Shown: positions 21,366 through 29,129 of the stretch, piece by piece
Numbering within the stretch: position 1 is the first letter of the stretch
Layout: each line of letters opens with the position of its first letter
IMG/VR virus record: IMGVR_UViG_3300038548_000276
Coordinates: 1-32,533 of that record
DNA from: a virus
Strand: one strand, 5' to 3'
Length of the DNA stretch: 32,533 bases
Translations under genes and position numbers: made by a program
The notes under the pieces: generated by a model
Database searches by the model: none
Told to the model about the DNA's origin: nothing
What the model saw: only the letters and a program-made list of their open reading frames with translations

Positions 21366-22602
21366 TCCGTTCTTAGTTAATCAAGCTGTTAAACCAATAG
21401 GCGTTAGAGGTAGCGGCTACTCTAATTTTAGCTTGCTTGGAGATAAGAGAAAGGCCGCTGCAGATCAAGCTAAAAGCGAAGAGTCTGCAAGAATGCAAAG
21501 GATAATGCGGGATGAGTTTGCAATAGCTTTAGATTCTCCAAATCCTAATGACATGGCTAAATTCTCGGTTAAATATCCTGGTATGTCGAAAATTGCACAA
21601 GACGCTTTTGGATTTGCTAGCGAGCAAACTAAAGATGTAGCTAAAAGATCTTTCGGCATGGCTATTGCTGCAAACAATGAAGAGGAAGCGGCTAGATACT
21701 TACTAGAAGGCGCTGAAGAGTTAAGAAGGATGGGAGCCAACCCAATAAACACAACAAAGACAGCTCAATCCTTACTGAATGGTGAGATAGACTTATTGAC
21801 ATTGAAAAAGCAAGTAGCTATGACTGACCCGGACACTTGGAGCAATTACCAAAAATTCACAGAGAGCCAGAAAGAAGGTGGCGCAGATCTTCCCGCTGAA
21901 GCTATCGCATTTAACGACTTAATTAAAGATTTTAGCCCTGCAGAAAAAAAGCTTGCCAGAAGAGTTAAAGCCGGTACAAAAGGTCGAGCTATTAGCAATG
22001 CTGTAATGACAGGAATAGAAGACGGAACAATTAAAAGCTATTCAAAAGCATTGGCCGACATAAAGCAAGAAGGAAAGTTTGCGGAAATGACAGGATCCTC
22101 AAGAGCCAAGGCCATTGATAAAGGGTTTGAAACTATAACTAAAATTGACGCAGGCGTTAGAAATATTGACCGGGCAATATCAGAGCTTGGGCGAGGCGCT
22201 GGAGTTGGCGTAGTTGAGAAAATGTGGCCATCAATTAAAGCGGCATCGGTTGCACTTGATAATATCAGAAGCTCAATGGCGCTTGATGTAGTTGGGGCGA
22301 CGACCTTTGGTGCCTTGTCTGCTGGAGAGTTAGCCTTAGCGAAAGATGTTGCGCTGCCAACCGGACTTGATACTGAAGAATTAATAATCTTTTTGAGCGA
22401 CAGAAAAGCAGCACAACAAAAGCTCCGTAATTATTACAACGAGCAAATACAGTTTTTAGATCAAGGCGGGACAGTTGCTGGCTTTCTTAGAAATAAAGAT
22501 GCTGAGCAACAAGCAGGAGCGCAACAACCTGTACAGGGTCAACCCGCAGCAACACAACAAGCTTTATCCGATGAAGACTTACTTAAAAAATACGGTGGTT
22601 AA
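21358..22602 (+). CDS. DNA ejection protein, P22 gp20/gp16-type
   Basis: The 414-residue product is helical with no membrane segment. It has a basic N terminus (MVNPFLVNQAVKPIGVRGSG), a long helical core (DEFAIALDSPNPNDMAKFSV and onward), a middle LIKDFSPAEKKLARRVKAGT, and a C-terminal GVVEKMWPSIKAASVAL segment. A glutamine-rich tail ends in LLKKYGG. Its position as second of three genes between the head-tail genes and tailspike matches P22 gp7-gp20-gp16, whose proteins form a trans-envelope conduit during ejection. It overlaps the previous gene by eight bases. The assignment is from composition and synteny. Confidence 0.65.
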   Translation: MVNPFLVNQAVKPIGVRGSGYSNFSLLGDKRKAAADQAKSEESARMQRIMRDEFAIALDSPNPNDMAKFSVKYPGMSKIAQDAFGFASEQTKDVAKRSFGMAIAANNEEEAARYLLEGAEELRRMGANPINTTKTAQSLLNGEIDLLTLKKQVAMTDPDTWSNYQKFTESQKEGGADLPAEAIAFNDLIKDFSPAEKKLARRVKAGTKGRAISNAVMTGIEDGTIKSYSKALADIKQEGKFAEMTGSSRAKAIDKGFETITKIDAGVRNIDRAISELGRGAGVGVVEKMWPSIKAASVALDNIRSSMALDVVGATTFGALSAGELALAKDVALPTGLDTEELIIFLSDRKAAQQKLRNYYNEQIQFLDQGGTVAGFLRNKDAEQQAGAQQPVQGQPAATQQALSDEDLLKKYGG

Positions 22603-24342
22603 ATGCCTGACTTAATGACAGCCTTAAGAAACGCTGATGCTGCCGGAGATACTGAGGCCGCTGCGCGTATTGCCAGAATGATTCAGGCCCAACAGTCCCA
22701 AGCCCCACAAGAGCAACCTATCCCTGAAGCCACGCCAAGAGAAGTTACACTTGGAGGTGAATTGTTGGGTGGTGCAGAAGGCGCACTTTCCTTAGCCTCT
22801 GGAGCAATAGCTGAGCCATTAGCTGGAATTGTTGGGGTTGCCCAATCTTTGAATCCTTTTGCTGAAGAAGGTGCAGGAGCCAGAGCAGTCGAAGCAACAA
22901 GAGAAGCGTTAACTTACCAACCAAGAACAGAGTCAGGCCAAGAGGCTATTGCAGATGTGGCCGGAGTTGTAGAGCCAGTTATTGAAAAGGTTCAGGAATT
23001 CAAACAATATCTTGGTGATGATACTTACGCGGCAACTGGAAGCCCATTATTAGCGTCTATTGCAACAACATTACCAGAGGCGACTTTATCCCTTTTGGGC
23101 GTTAGAGGCGGCAAACCAAGCGCGCAGCAACTATCCCAACAAAGAGCAACTCAAGCTATATCAAAAGGCACTAGCAAAGCACAGTCAGCAACGAAACAAA
23201 AGATAGGGCAAATGATACAGGAAGGTTCTGCAAACGCTGACACTGCACCGTTTAAGCTTGCTCAAAGCATAGAGAAAGGCGTTGTTAAGGTTGTTAAAGA
23301 TCCTGCCGCACAAAGCACTATTAAGCAAGGTTTTGATCCTGGCGTTATAGCGGCGGTAAAAGGTTCGACTAAATTAGACCAATCTAAGATGCTTAAAATG
23401 GTTGATATAATGGAGAAGGTAAAAAAGAACGCTTTATACGGCCAAAAGAATAGACCGGCTGATGTGGCTGGTGACACCTTAATGGAGCGAGTTAAAGATA
23501 TTGTCAGTGTTAACAAAAAGGCTGGTAAAGCGCTCGATGTTGAAGCAAGAAAACTAAAAGGTCAAAGGGTTGATAAGTCTCCTGCATTAAATCAATTTGC
23601 TGATGATTTGGATTCTATGGGGGTACAGTTTGACGCTAAAGGTAAGCCTAACTTTAAAGGCTCTGACATTGAAGGCATTCCAAGTGCTGAGAAAATTATC
23701 AATACTATGGTTAACCGACTAAGAAGTGCTCGGACTAATGATGCTTATGCGGTCCATCAGTTAAAACGGTTTATTGATGAGCATATATCCTACGGTAAAA
23801 AAACAGAAGGGCTAGGCGGTAAAACCGAAAGGGTTCTAAAAAGCCTGAGAAGAAATTTAGACGAGTCTTTAGATGTTGAATTCCCAGACTACAACAAAGT
23901 CAACACTGAATACGCTGAAACTATTGGGGCGCTTGATGCACTGAAAGATGTAACAGGCAAGAAGATGGATTTAACCGGGCCTAACGCAAGTAAAGCAACT
24001 GGCACGCTATTGCGAAGAATTATGGGTAATGCACAATCAAGAATCCCTTTAATGGATGCGATAGACAGCATTGAAAATGTAGCCCAAAAATACGGCAAGA
24101 TAGCAAAAGGCCAGGACGATATATTGTCTCAAATCCTATTTGCTGATGAGCTGGATAACGTTTTTAAACCTGTAGCTAGAACCAGCCTTAAAGGTGATCT
24201 CTCATCGGTAGTGTCTGAGATTCCAACTACTATGACGGGCTTGGCTGTGAGCGGTGGAAAAAAAGCAATTGAAGCAGTCAGAAATATAAACGAAGAGGCG
24301 GCGTTTAAATCAATAAAAGAACTACTGAAACAGAAAAACTAA
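22603..24342 (+). CDS. DNA ejection protein, gp16-type
   Basis: This 579-residue protein begins directly after the previous stop codon. Its N terminus (PDLMTALRNADAAGDTEAA) is a segment I associate with phage injection proteins, and it is followed by a hydrophobic glycine/alanine-rich stretch (LLGGAEGALSLASGAIAEPL) that could insert into membranes. The rest is long charged helix (e.g. RSARTNDAYAVHQLKRFIDE, ERVLKSLRRNLDESLDVEFP). In P22, gp16 is released with DNA and helps it cross the inner membrane. The third place in the ejection set and size near P22 gp16 (609) support the call. Confidence 0.65.
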   Translation: MPDLMTALRNADAAGDTEAAARIARMIQAQQSQAPQEQPIPEATPREVTLGGELLGGAEGALSLASGAIAEPLAGIVGVAQSLNPFAEEGAGARAVEATREALTYQPRTESGQEAIADVAGVVEPVIEKVQEFKQYLGDDTYAATGSPLLASIATTLPEATLSLLGVRGGKPSAQQLSQQRATQAISKGTSKAQSATKQKIGQMIQEGSANADTAPFKLAQSIEKGVVKVVKDPAAQSTIKQGFDPGVIAAVKGSTKLDQSKMLKMVDIMEKVKKNALYGQKNRPADVAGDTLMERVKDIVSVNKKAGKALDVEARKLKGQRVDKSPALNQFADDLDSMGVQFDAKGKPNFKGSDIEGIPSAEKIINTMVNRLRSARTNDAYAVHQLKRFIDEHISYGKKTEGLGGKTERVLKSLRRNLDESLDVEFPDYNKVNTEYAETIGALDALKDVTGKKMDLTGPNASKATGTLLRRIMGNAQSRIPLMDAIDSIENVAQKYGKIAKGQDDILSQILFADELDNVFKPVARTSLKGDLSSVVSEIPTTMTGLAVSGGKKAIEAVRNINEEAAFKSIKELLKQKN

Positions 24343-24372
24343 ACACCACAAACTAAATCAATAGGTGACAAA

Positions 24373-26247
24373 ATGGCTATAATCGACTTACCAATACTAT
24401 ATGTTCCTGATCCGTTAAAGGGTCGGCCATTATTTAATAGCCAGATATTTGTTGGCGAACCAGACTTTGATCCTGAAGTTGTAATCAATCAAAAGCAATT
24501 AAATGTAATTCAAGAAGATGGGACAGTTGTCCCTGTCGCACAGCCTTTTGTTGTTGGTGCTGGTGGTGTTCCAGTATATCTAGGTCAGACAGTTCGACTT
24601 GACGTTGATGGTAACTACTCGCTAAAAATATTGGATAGGCTTGGTGCTCAAAAATACTTTATTGAGAATGTATTGGAAGGCACGCCTATAACAATCGAAG
24701 AGATAAGCTCCTATACCGGATACGAAACATTAACTACATCTGACATGGCTAATTCGATACTTCATGATGGAACAGTAGTTGTAATGAAAGTTGGAGATAT
24801 CATACACAATAAAGCGTTCTCAACCGGAAACGATGGCGGAGGTACTTACGACGCTGTTTCAACCTCAAGCGTAACACCTAACACGTTTGATATTATTATA
24901 GGGGTAGCAGATGATTCAATCAGCTTTGAGTTGAGGATAGAGGCTGGTGGCGGCGTTAAGACTAGCACGATGGGTATTAACCCAGCCCAACCAGACAACC
25001 ATACAAGGTTAGAAAGAGCTAGCACGTTAGCTAAAGCATTGGGAACATTTATTAATCCTGATCACGTTTCTCCCTGCTTAATGTCTGAAACACCAACAAT
25101 AGAAGCGCCTATAGCATCAGACAGACCCATTAGAAGCGCGGTATTTGAGCAATCAGATAACACAAAATCAGTTTTAATATTTTCGGCTGGGATGGATTTT
25201 TTTCACACTCATAATTTCACCGCTAAATACACAACACCTTTGGCAGTTCACACGTTACCAGCGATATCGCTGCTGGGGGATAATCACAACGCCATGTTTT
25301 CCAATATCCATACAGATGGTGGTGCGTATGGAATATACAGTCAGAATGCAGGTTTCTTTCAGACTTACCTAATGTGTAGATTCGAAAATACCAGTACAGC
25401 ACATTTAAGGATAGATGGCCCAAGTACCACCGTCAATATAACTAATTGTGGTGGGTTTAATAATAAGACGACAACAGCAACGGCTTGTTTATGGCTTAAA
25501 GAGGTTGGTGAGGTTAATATAAACACTTATGAAACAGGTCAAGGAAAGGTTAATCAGCTTATAGTTTCTGACTCAGTTTTCAATCTAGAAATAACAGCGT
25601 TGCATTGGGAAAACACAGAGATAGTATCGAGCGCTTTTAACCTGTCTAATTGTTCAGCTAGTATAAGAGGGTTATACATGCAGAACATTAAAATACCCAC
25701 AGCAACAACTGTGCCTTTAATATCTAACTTTAAATCAACTATACAAATATCAAACATCACAAGGCGTGATCATGCTCCTGATGGTGATTTAAGTTTCATG
25801 GTAGCGGTACAAGCTGGAATTATGAATAACTCAGATACAGTGGTCGAATTGTCAGGATCTATTGATTTAGATGATTTTACTATGACAGGTACTTATACTG
25901 ATGTTGATGATGTTGATCAATCTATAACATCACAGCAGCTTATGAGATTAGATGCGCCTAAAACTAAGATATTTAGCGTGTCTAATGTAGCCCCTAATAC
26001 TGATATAGCCTTCCCTTTTAATGGCAGTAAACCCGCTTTTATGCAGGTTGTTTTGGGAGGTACAATACAAGGAATAACTGACATTTTTGATGGCTCTTTA
26101 GCAGTGCCAACGGCCTTAACCGGCGGTGGTTCAACCACGAATGCTAGTTTCAGGTATAGATGGGTCGAGGCCGATGGAACGCTAGGTGTGGCAAATAAGG
26201 ACATACAAATAATTTGCCACTACCCTAAAGGCTGGTTTGCTTTGTAA
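24373..26247 (+). CDS. tailspike with P22 gp9-like head-binding domain
   Basis: Residues 1-105 follow the P22 gp9 head-binding domain: RPLFNSQIFVGEPDFDPEVV, then VIQEDGTVVPVAQPFVV, GAGGVPVYLGQTVRLDV and AQKYFIENVLEG. These trimeric domains attach the spike to the tail hub. The remaining 520 residues differ from P22 and are rich in beta repeats and asparagines (INITNCGGFNNKTT-like segments), as in right-handed beta-helix receptor-binding enzymes. Active-site residues cannot be assigned from sequence alone. An AGGTGAC ribosome binding site precedes the ATG. It is the last late gene before the converging terminator. Confidence 0.8.
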   Translation: MAIIDLPILYVPDPLKGRPLFNSQIFVGEPDFDPEVVINQKQLNVIQEDGTVVPVAQPFVVGAGGVPVYLGQTVRLDVDGNYSLKILDRLGAQKYFIENVLEGTPITIEEISSYTGYETLTTSDMANSILHDGTVVVMKVGDIIHNKAFSTGNDGGGTYDAVSTSSVTPNTFDIIIGVADDSISFELRIEAGGGVKTSTMGINPAQPDNHTRLERASTLAKALGTFINPDHVSPCLMSETPTIEAPIASDRPIRSAVFEQSDNTKSVLIFSAGMDFFHTHNFTAKYTTPLAVHTLPAISLLGDNHNAMFSNIHTDGGAYGIYSQNAGFFQTYLMCRFENTSTAHLRIDGPSTTVNITNCGGFNNKTTTATACLWLKEVGEVNINTYETGQGKVNQLIVSDSVFNLEITALHWENTEIVSSAFNLSNCSASIRGLYMQNIKIPTATTVPLISNFKSTIQISNITRRDHAPDGDLSFMVAVQAGIMNNSDTVVELSGSIDLDDFTMTGTYTDVDDVDQSITSQQLMRLDAPKTKIFSVSNVAPNTDIAFPFNGSKPAFMQVVLGGTIQGITDIFDGSLAVPTALTGGGSTTNASFRYRWVEADGTLGVANKDIQIICHYPKGWFAL

Positions 26248-26251
26248 TCAA

Positions 26252-26270
26252 TAGCCCTGTAATGGGGCTA
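26252..26270. terminator. hairpin between converging late and early transcripts
   Basis: TAGCCC (26252-26257) and GGGCTA (26265-26270) form a perfect six-base stem with a seven-base loop, followed by an AT-rich stretch on both sides. It sits between the tailspike stop (26247) and the stop of the leftward NinG gene, whose TAG forms part of the stem. It may act on both strands. The T tracts are short, so termination strength is uncertain. Confidence 0.55.
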
Positions 26271-26834
26271 AATTAATTCAAACAACTTTTTCTTAAAGTG
26301 GTCTTCAATAGCTCGATAGTCATCAGGGGTACGCTTCATAGTGCCTCCAGCTAGGTTTCTAAGTTGGTTGACTTTGTCTAATCCAATTTTAGCTATCAAG
26401 TTTTCTTTGTAATCACCAGAATCACCACCTCGAAAGAAATTACAGTCTAATCGTTGGCCGTGAATATTATCTTCGTTATAACGTACCTGGGGATTGTTTC
26501 CTGATTCTAGCCAATGACCAGCATGATAGTTATTGCCTAATGGCTTGCCGCAGCAGATACACCCTTTTCCATTGTCTCTAGCTCTAATGTAATCATGGCA
26601 AGCTTTTTTTGCTGCATCTTTTCTAGTTTTAAGATTGTTTTTCTTCGCCTTGATAATCTCTTTGCGTTCAGATTGTTCAATTTTCTTCCTTCCTTTGGAT
26701 TGGTTTTCAATAGCCCACTCTATCCGATGCTCATTAGTACAGAATTTACCGCCAGGAGAAATAACCATGGTTTCATGTTTAAAGTATTCTCGACAGTGCT
26801 TACACCTTAGTTTTGAGTTAGCCAATTGATACAA
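26268..26834 (-). CDS. ninG: NinG-like recombination nuclease (Rap family)
   Basis: The 188-residue protein has an N-terminal zinc-binding segment (C11, C14, C32), a basic helical linker (RKKIEQSERKEIIKAKKNN), and a C-terminal nuclease-like part. That part carries GCICCGKPLG (C92-C95), YHAGHWLESGNN, and HGQRLDCNFFRGGDSGDY. This arrangement is that of phage lambda NinG (Rap), which cleaves branched DNA and Holliday junctions during recombination. It is the last gene of the leftward operon, overlapping the preceding gene by 17 bases. Confidence 0.85.
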   Translation of the reverse strand: MYQLANSKLRCKHCREYFKHETMVISPGGKFCTNEHRIEWAIENQSKGRKKIEQSERKEIIKAKKNNLKTRKDAAKKACHDYIRARDNGKGCICCGKPLGNNYHAGHWLESGNNPQVRYNEDNIHGQRLDCNFFRGGDSGDYKENLIAKIGLDKVNQLRNLAGGTMKRTPDDYRAIEDHFKKKLFELI

Positions 26835-27120
26835 ACCCTCTAAAATTCAACTTACGCAACGGAGCAACTATATAAATAAACGCTTTATCACAATCATTAC
26901 CCTTAATATCAATAAAATTCAAAACACCCAAATATTTATGCGGCTTACCTTTCTTTCCGTTTATTCTCTGTTTGGATATTTCAATAAGATTTCCCGATGA
27001 TAAAGCGAAAAGCTCTCTACCGATAATCTTGCAATCGCACCCAAACTTAACTAAATGAGAAACATTTGATTTTCTCTTGATTAATTGATTTGGCACTATC
27101 TGACCTTTTTTATACATCAT
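26818..27120 (-). CDS. hypothetical protein of the nin-like region, 100 aa
   Basis: The start at 27120 (MMYKKGQIVPNQL) was chosen because a GGAG sits ten bases upstream. A longer start at 27138 has no ribosome binding site, and 27117 is also possible. The protein has a beta-rich middle (SHLVKFGCDCKIIGRELFAL), a basic segment (QRINGKKGKPHKYLGVL), and an end with FIYIVAPLRKLNFRGF. It overlaps neighbours at both ends, a sign of a packed operon. No family was recognised. Confidence 0.5.
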   Translation of the reverse strand: MMYKKGQIVPNQLIKRKSNVSHLVKFGCDCKIIGRELFALSSGNLIEISKQRINGKKGKPHKYLGVLNFIDIKGNDCDKAFIYIVAPLRKLNFRGFVSIG

Positions 27121-27304
27121 CTTTAACGCACTCCACAATTTTAATAGTTCCTGGTAGCTTTGTTAATTTGCAGTGACCACAATCACACCTAACTAAAAAC
27201 CCCCACTCTAAGGTGTTATATTGAGGTCTGGGGCCGTACATGCTTAACGTGGTGTATTTATGCCTATGAAGTATTTTTTTAAATAAACTTATAACCTTTT
27301 GCAT
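27110..27304 (-). CDS. hypothetical protein with CxCxxC motif, 64 aa
   Basis: The start at 27304 was chosen for its AGAGGAT ribosome binding site. The longer open frame to 27352 overlaps the preceding gene. The product starts MQKVISLFKKILHRHKYTTL and contains VRCDCGHCKLTKLPGT, where three cysteines spaced CxCxxC plus a nearby histidine may bind zinc. A further cysteine lies near the end (IVECVKDDV). It overlaps both neighbours. The fold looks like a small zinc ribbon, but no family was recognised. Confidence 0.5.
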   Translation of the reverse strand: MQKVISLFKKILHRHKYTTLSMYGPRPQYNTLEWGFLVRCDCGHCKLTKLPGTIKIVECVKDDV

Positions 27305-27440
27305 AATTGATCCTCTTAACAAAAATAGCCTTAGCTTTTTTACCCAACTCACCCATCAAATCTAAAGCCCTAACTTTATCCATGTCTTCATAATGCCTGC
27401 GTAAACAGTCCTTACGGTGTTGCTCGTCATTAGTTATCAT
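27279..27440 (-). CDS. small DUF7696-like protein, 53 aa
   Basis: This frame starts at an ATG overlapping the NinB-like stop (ATGA) and encodes MITNDEQHRKDCLRRHYEDM followed by DKVRALDLMGELGKKAKAIF and a basic end. The pattern of an EQHRxxCxxRH start followed by a leucine-rich helix and lysines is that of small phage proteins I associate with DUF7696. The role is unknown. The stop overlaps the next gene by 26 bases. Confidence 0.5.
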   Translation of the reverse strand: MITNDEQHRKDCLRRHYEDMDKVRALDLMGELGKKAKAIFVKRINYAKGYKFI

Positions 27441-27763
27441 TTCTCATTACTCGGAAATATAACGCTAACGCCATGAGTTGATGAAATGTGACGATTAATC
27501 ACCTCGTAAACCTCGCTAACTTGCGTTGTATTGAGTTTTGTCGTTGAATCTATGTCAAACATAGCCTTTTGAACTCCCTTCCATATAAGCTCTTTAACGA
27601 GACTTTCAGACCACGGTATATCAAAGTCCTGCCTTAATGTTTTCTTGACGTCCAACCCTGCGTTATTGAGCGACTCAGCCAACATTGAAAAATACTTATG
27701 AATGGCCGCGTTTTGGGTTAATGTTCTAACTGGTTTATCTTCTGGCGTTGAGTAGCTACCCAT
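27437..27763 (-). CDS. NinB-like/recombination-associated protein
   Basis: This 108-residue protein begins MGSYSTPEDKPVRTLTQNAA and continues IHKYFSMLAESLNNAGLDVK and WSESLVKELIWKGVQKAM. It ends STHGVSVIFPSNEK. The RTLTQNAAIHKYF segment resembles the RSLDQNRKLW region of NinB/Orf, the lambda recombination mediator, and its neighbours include NinG. The family of short phage proteins with this start is widespread. The NinB relationship is uncertain. The ATG at 27763 was chosen over an in-frame TTG at 27772. It overlaps the HNH stop by eight bases. Confidence 0.5.
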   Translation of the reverse strand: MGSYSTPEDKPVRTLTQNAAIHKYFSMLAESLNNAGLDVKKTLRQDFDIPWSESLVKELIWKGVQKAMFDIDSTTKLNTTQVSEVYEVINRHISSTHGVSVIFPSNEK

Positions 27764-28244
27764 GATTAGCAAAACCCTTATGTATAAGCGATCTTCTTTC
27801 TCTAACGGCTTTCTCTGCGCACTTTATGGAGTCAAATAGACCTATATAAATCTTTTTTCCGTTAACTTGTATTTGAGCAAGCCATTTTTTGCTTGACCTA
27901 GAGAAGCTAACGCCTTTAATTCCTGACTTGTTATCTTTTCTGATGTTTGCGTTATGGCTATTTTCCGAAAGAGTGCAGACCCTTAAATTATCTATTCTGT
28001 TATTCAACTTATCTGCATCTATATGATCCAATATTGGAGGTAAATACCCATGACAATAAAGAAATATTATTCTATGGTTTTTGTATTTTTTGCCAGCTAT
28101 TTGACTTATTAAATAACCATTAGCATCTACATACCCAGCGGCAGCGCCTATTTTAATGCTGCAGTTTAGAGGTGCCTTCCACGTTAAATCGCCAGTCCGC
28201 TTGTCGTAATTAAACAACTCTTTAACCTGGTCTTGGGTAATCAT
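27756..28244 (-). CDS. HNH endonuclease with AP2 DNA-binding domain
   Basis: The 162-residue protein has an HNH nuclease core (H57-RIIFLYCHGYLPP, then LDHIDADKLNNRIDNLRV with H74, D76, N82, N86, and SENSHNANI). After it comes an AP2-like domain (about residues 108-150: GIKGVSFSRSSKKWLAQIQV, KIYIGLFDSIKCAEKAV). This domain order is the standard architecture of free-standing phage homing endonucleases. The start at 28244 is seven bases from an AGGAG. An alternative ATG at 28250 overlaps the upstream stop. It sits directly upstream of the NinB-like gene, as an insertion into the nin region. Confidence 0.85.
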   Translation of the reverse strand: MITQDQVKELFNYDKRTGDLTWKAPLNCSIKIGAAAGYVDANGYLISQIAGKKYKNHRIIFLYCHGYLPPILDHIDADKLNNRIDNLRVCTLSENSHNANIRKDNKSGIKGVSFSRSSKKWLAQIQVNGKKIYIGLFDSIKCAEKAVRERRSLIHKGFANHG

Positions 28245-28246
28245 AA

Positions 28247-28429
28247 TCATTCTCCTTTACCAAACAGTTCGCGCTCATTACCAATACGCTCAATAATCTC
28301 ACAGTCTTTCAATTGCGCATAGCTCATCGAAGTAAATACGCCGTCAAAATACCAGCACTCAACCTTTCGACCATTAACCAGAACAAGATACTTACATCTG
28401 CTCTCAAGAAATAAGTCTAGTTGATTCAT
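28247..28429 (-). CDS. small hypothetical protein, 60 aa
   Basis: The start at 28429 has an AAGG ribosome binding site. The longer open frame has no better site and overlaps the previous gene heavily. The product starts MNQLDLFLESRCKYLVLVNG and has a beta-rich middle (RKVECWYFDGVFTSMSYAQL), then an acidic helix (CEIIERIGNERELFGKGE). No family was recognised. The stop overlaps the first possible HNH start, suggesting coupling. Confidence 0.5.
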   Translation of the reverse strand: MNQLDLFLESRCKYLVLVNGRKVECWYFDGVFTSMSYAQLKDCEIIERIGNERELFGKGE

Positions 28430-28577
28430 TACAAGCCTTAATATGAGCGTCAACCGCATCTCTCACAAACTCTGAAAAGTTATTATGTATCTCTGCGACC
28501 TCGTTGATAGCTCGTCGCTCGAACCTGACAGGCTGCATTACTAACGGCTCTTTTTCTTTCTTTGTGTATTTACCCAT
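28404..28577 (-). CDS. ribbon-helix-helix-like micro-protein, 57 aa
   Basis: A GGAG lies eight bases before the ATG. The product (MGKYTKKEKEPLVMQPVRFE then RRAINEVAEIHNNFSEFVRD AVDAHIKAC) has the Arc/MetJ layout: a short beta strand (QPVRFERR), a helix, a turn, and a second helix (SEFVRDAVDAHIKA). Such dimers bind DNA operators. It overlaps the preceding gene by eight bases and the next by 26. A regulator of early transcription or of a nearby operator is plausible. Confidence 0.5.
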   Translation of the reverse strand: MGKYTKKEKEPLVMQPVRFERRAINEVAEIHNNFSEFVRDAVDAHIKACNESTRLIS

Positions 28578-28929
28578 TTAACTTAACCCACTCCAGCATT
28601 ATTTTATTAGTCTTCTTGCTCACTGTTATACCCTTGGTCTTTTTAACCTTTTTCATAAGGGTTAAATCGCTAAAATTACAATGATCTTTTTTCATAAGCT
28701 CATAAGCCTCCTTTGAAAATTCGGGCGCGCTAAACTCATGAGTACACTTCTTAGGCTTCATTGACTTGAATTCGAACTCAACATACCTATCAACTATCAA
28801 CTGCTTATCTGACTGATTTAATCGCTCGTTCTTTTTCAACTCAACAAAAATATCACTAAAGCAATCAGCCATTAACTTCTGGATCTTCTTCTTTGCCAAA
28901 GGCCTACTCTTACCATAAACACAAAACAT
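28570..28929 (-). CDS. hypothetical basic helical protein, 119 aa
   Basis: This gene has an excellent AGGAGG ribosome binding site nine bases upstream, lying in the loop of a small hairpin. The product begins MFCVYGKSRPLAKKKIQKLM and is rich in lysine, with helices such as QSDKQLIVDRYVEFEFKS and a middle PKKCTHEFSAPEFSKEAYEL. The C terminus is basic (KVKKTKGITVSKKTNKIML). No family was recognised. A nucleic-acid-binding role is possible from the charge. The regulatory region upstream suggests separately controlled expression. Confidence 0.55.
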   Translation of the reverse strand: MFCVYGKSRPLAKKKIQKLMADCFSDIFVELKKNERLNQSDKQLIVDRYVEFEFKSMKPKKCTHEFSAPEFSKEAYELMKKDHCNFSDLTLMKKVKKTKGITVSKKTNKIMLEWVKLNG

Positions 28930-28932
28930 AAT

Positions 28933-28947
28933 CTAACCTCCTGTTAG
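28933..28947 (-). promoter_or_regulatory. hairpin presenting the ribosome binding site of the gene at 28929
   Basis: On the leftward mRNA, CUAAC (28947-28943) pairs with GUUAG (28937-28933) around a five-base loop AGGAG, which is most of the Shine-Dalgarno sequence. The start codon is three bases after the stem. A five-base stem is weak alone, but a protein or RNA binding this hairpin would control translation. Confidence 0.45.
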
Positions 28948-28950
28948 AAT

Positions 28951-28970
28951 GGTAATACTACAGTAATACC
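28951..28970. promoter_or_regulatory. operator-like palindrome overlapping a leftward promoter
   Basis: GGTAATACTACAGTAATACC pairs at eight of nine positions around a central AC. TTGATT (28984-28979, leftward) and TAGTAT (28960-28955) form a promoter with an 18-base spacer, and the palindrome covers the -10. Related half-sites (TAATACT, AGTATTA) continue to 28980. This is the arrangement of a repressor-controlled promoter. The cognate regulator might be one of the RHH proteins encoded here. Confidence 0.45.
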
Positions 28971-28988
28971 TAAGTATTAATCAAGAAT

Positions 28989-29096
28989 TTAATAAGCTTT
29001 CTCAATATAAAAAGGCTGCAAATAAGAAACTACATATTCAGGCACACCAAACAAGCTAAATTCTAAAGCAAAATATATTGGCATTAATCTAATCAT
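28989..29096 (-). CDS. possible 35-residue hydrophobic micro-protein
   Basis: A TAAGAGGTGATT sequence gives a strong ribosome binding site seven bases before the ATG. The product (MIRLMPIYFALEFSLFGVPE then YVVSYLQPFYIEKAY) is hydrophobic and aromatic and may associate with membranes. No other gene explains this 200-base stretch between 28929 and 29130. The frame is short, so chance cannot be excluded. Confidence 0.4.
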   Translation of the reverse strand: MIRLMPIYFALEFSLFGVPEYVVSYLQPFYIEKAY

Positions 29097-29129
29097 AATC
29101 ACCTCTTAATCTATCTTTCTAATGGTTGG

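Noticed and set aside
21465-21752. 95-codon minus-strand frame in the ejection gene
   Set aside because: It is a shadow frame opposite a long gene. Codon-position composition reflects the plus-strand gene.
25917-26204. 95-codon minus-strand frame in the tailspike gene
   Set aside because: It is antisense to the spike, has no upstream signals, and would be transcribed against the late transcript.
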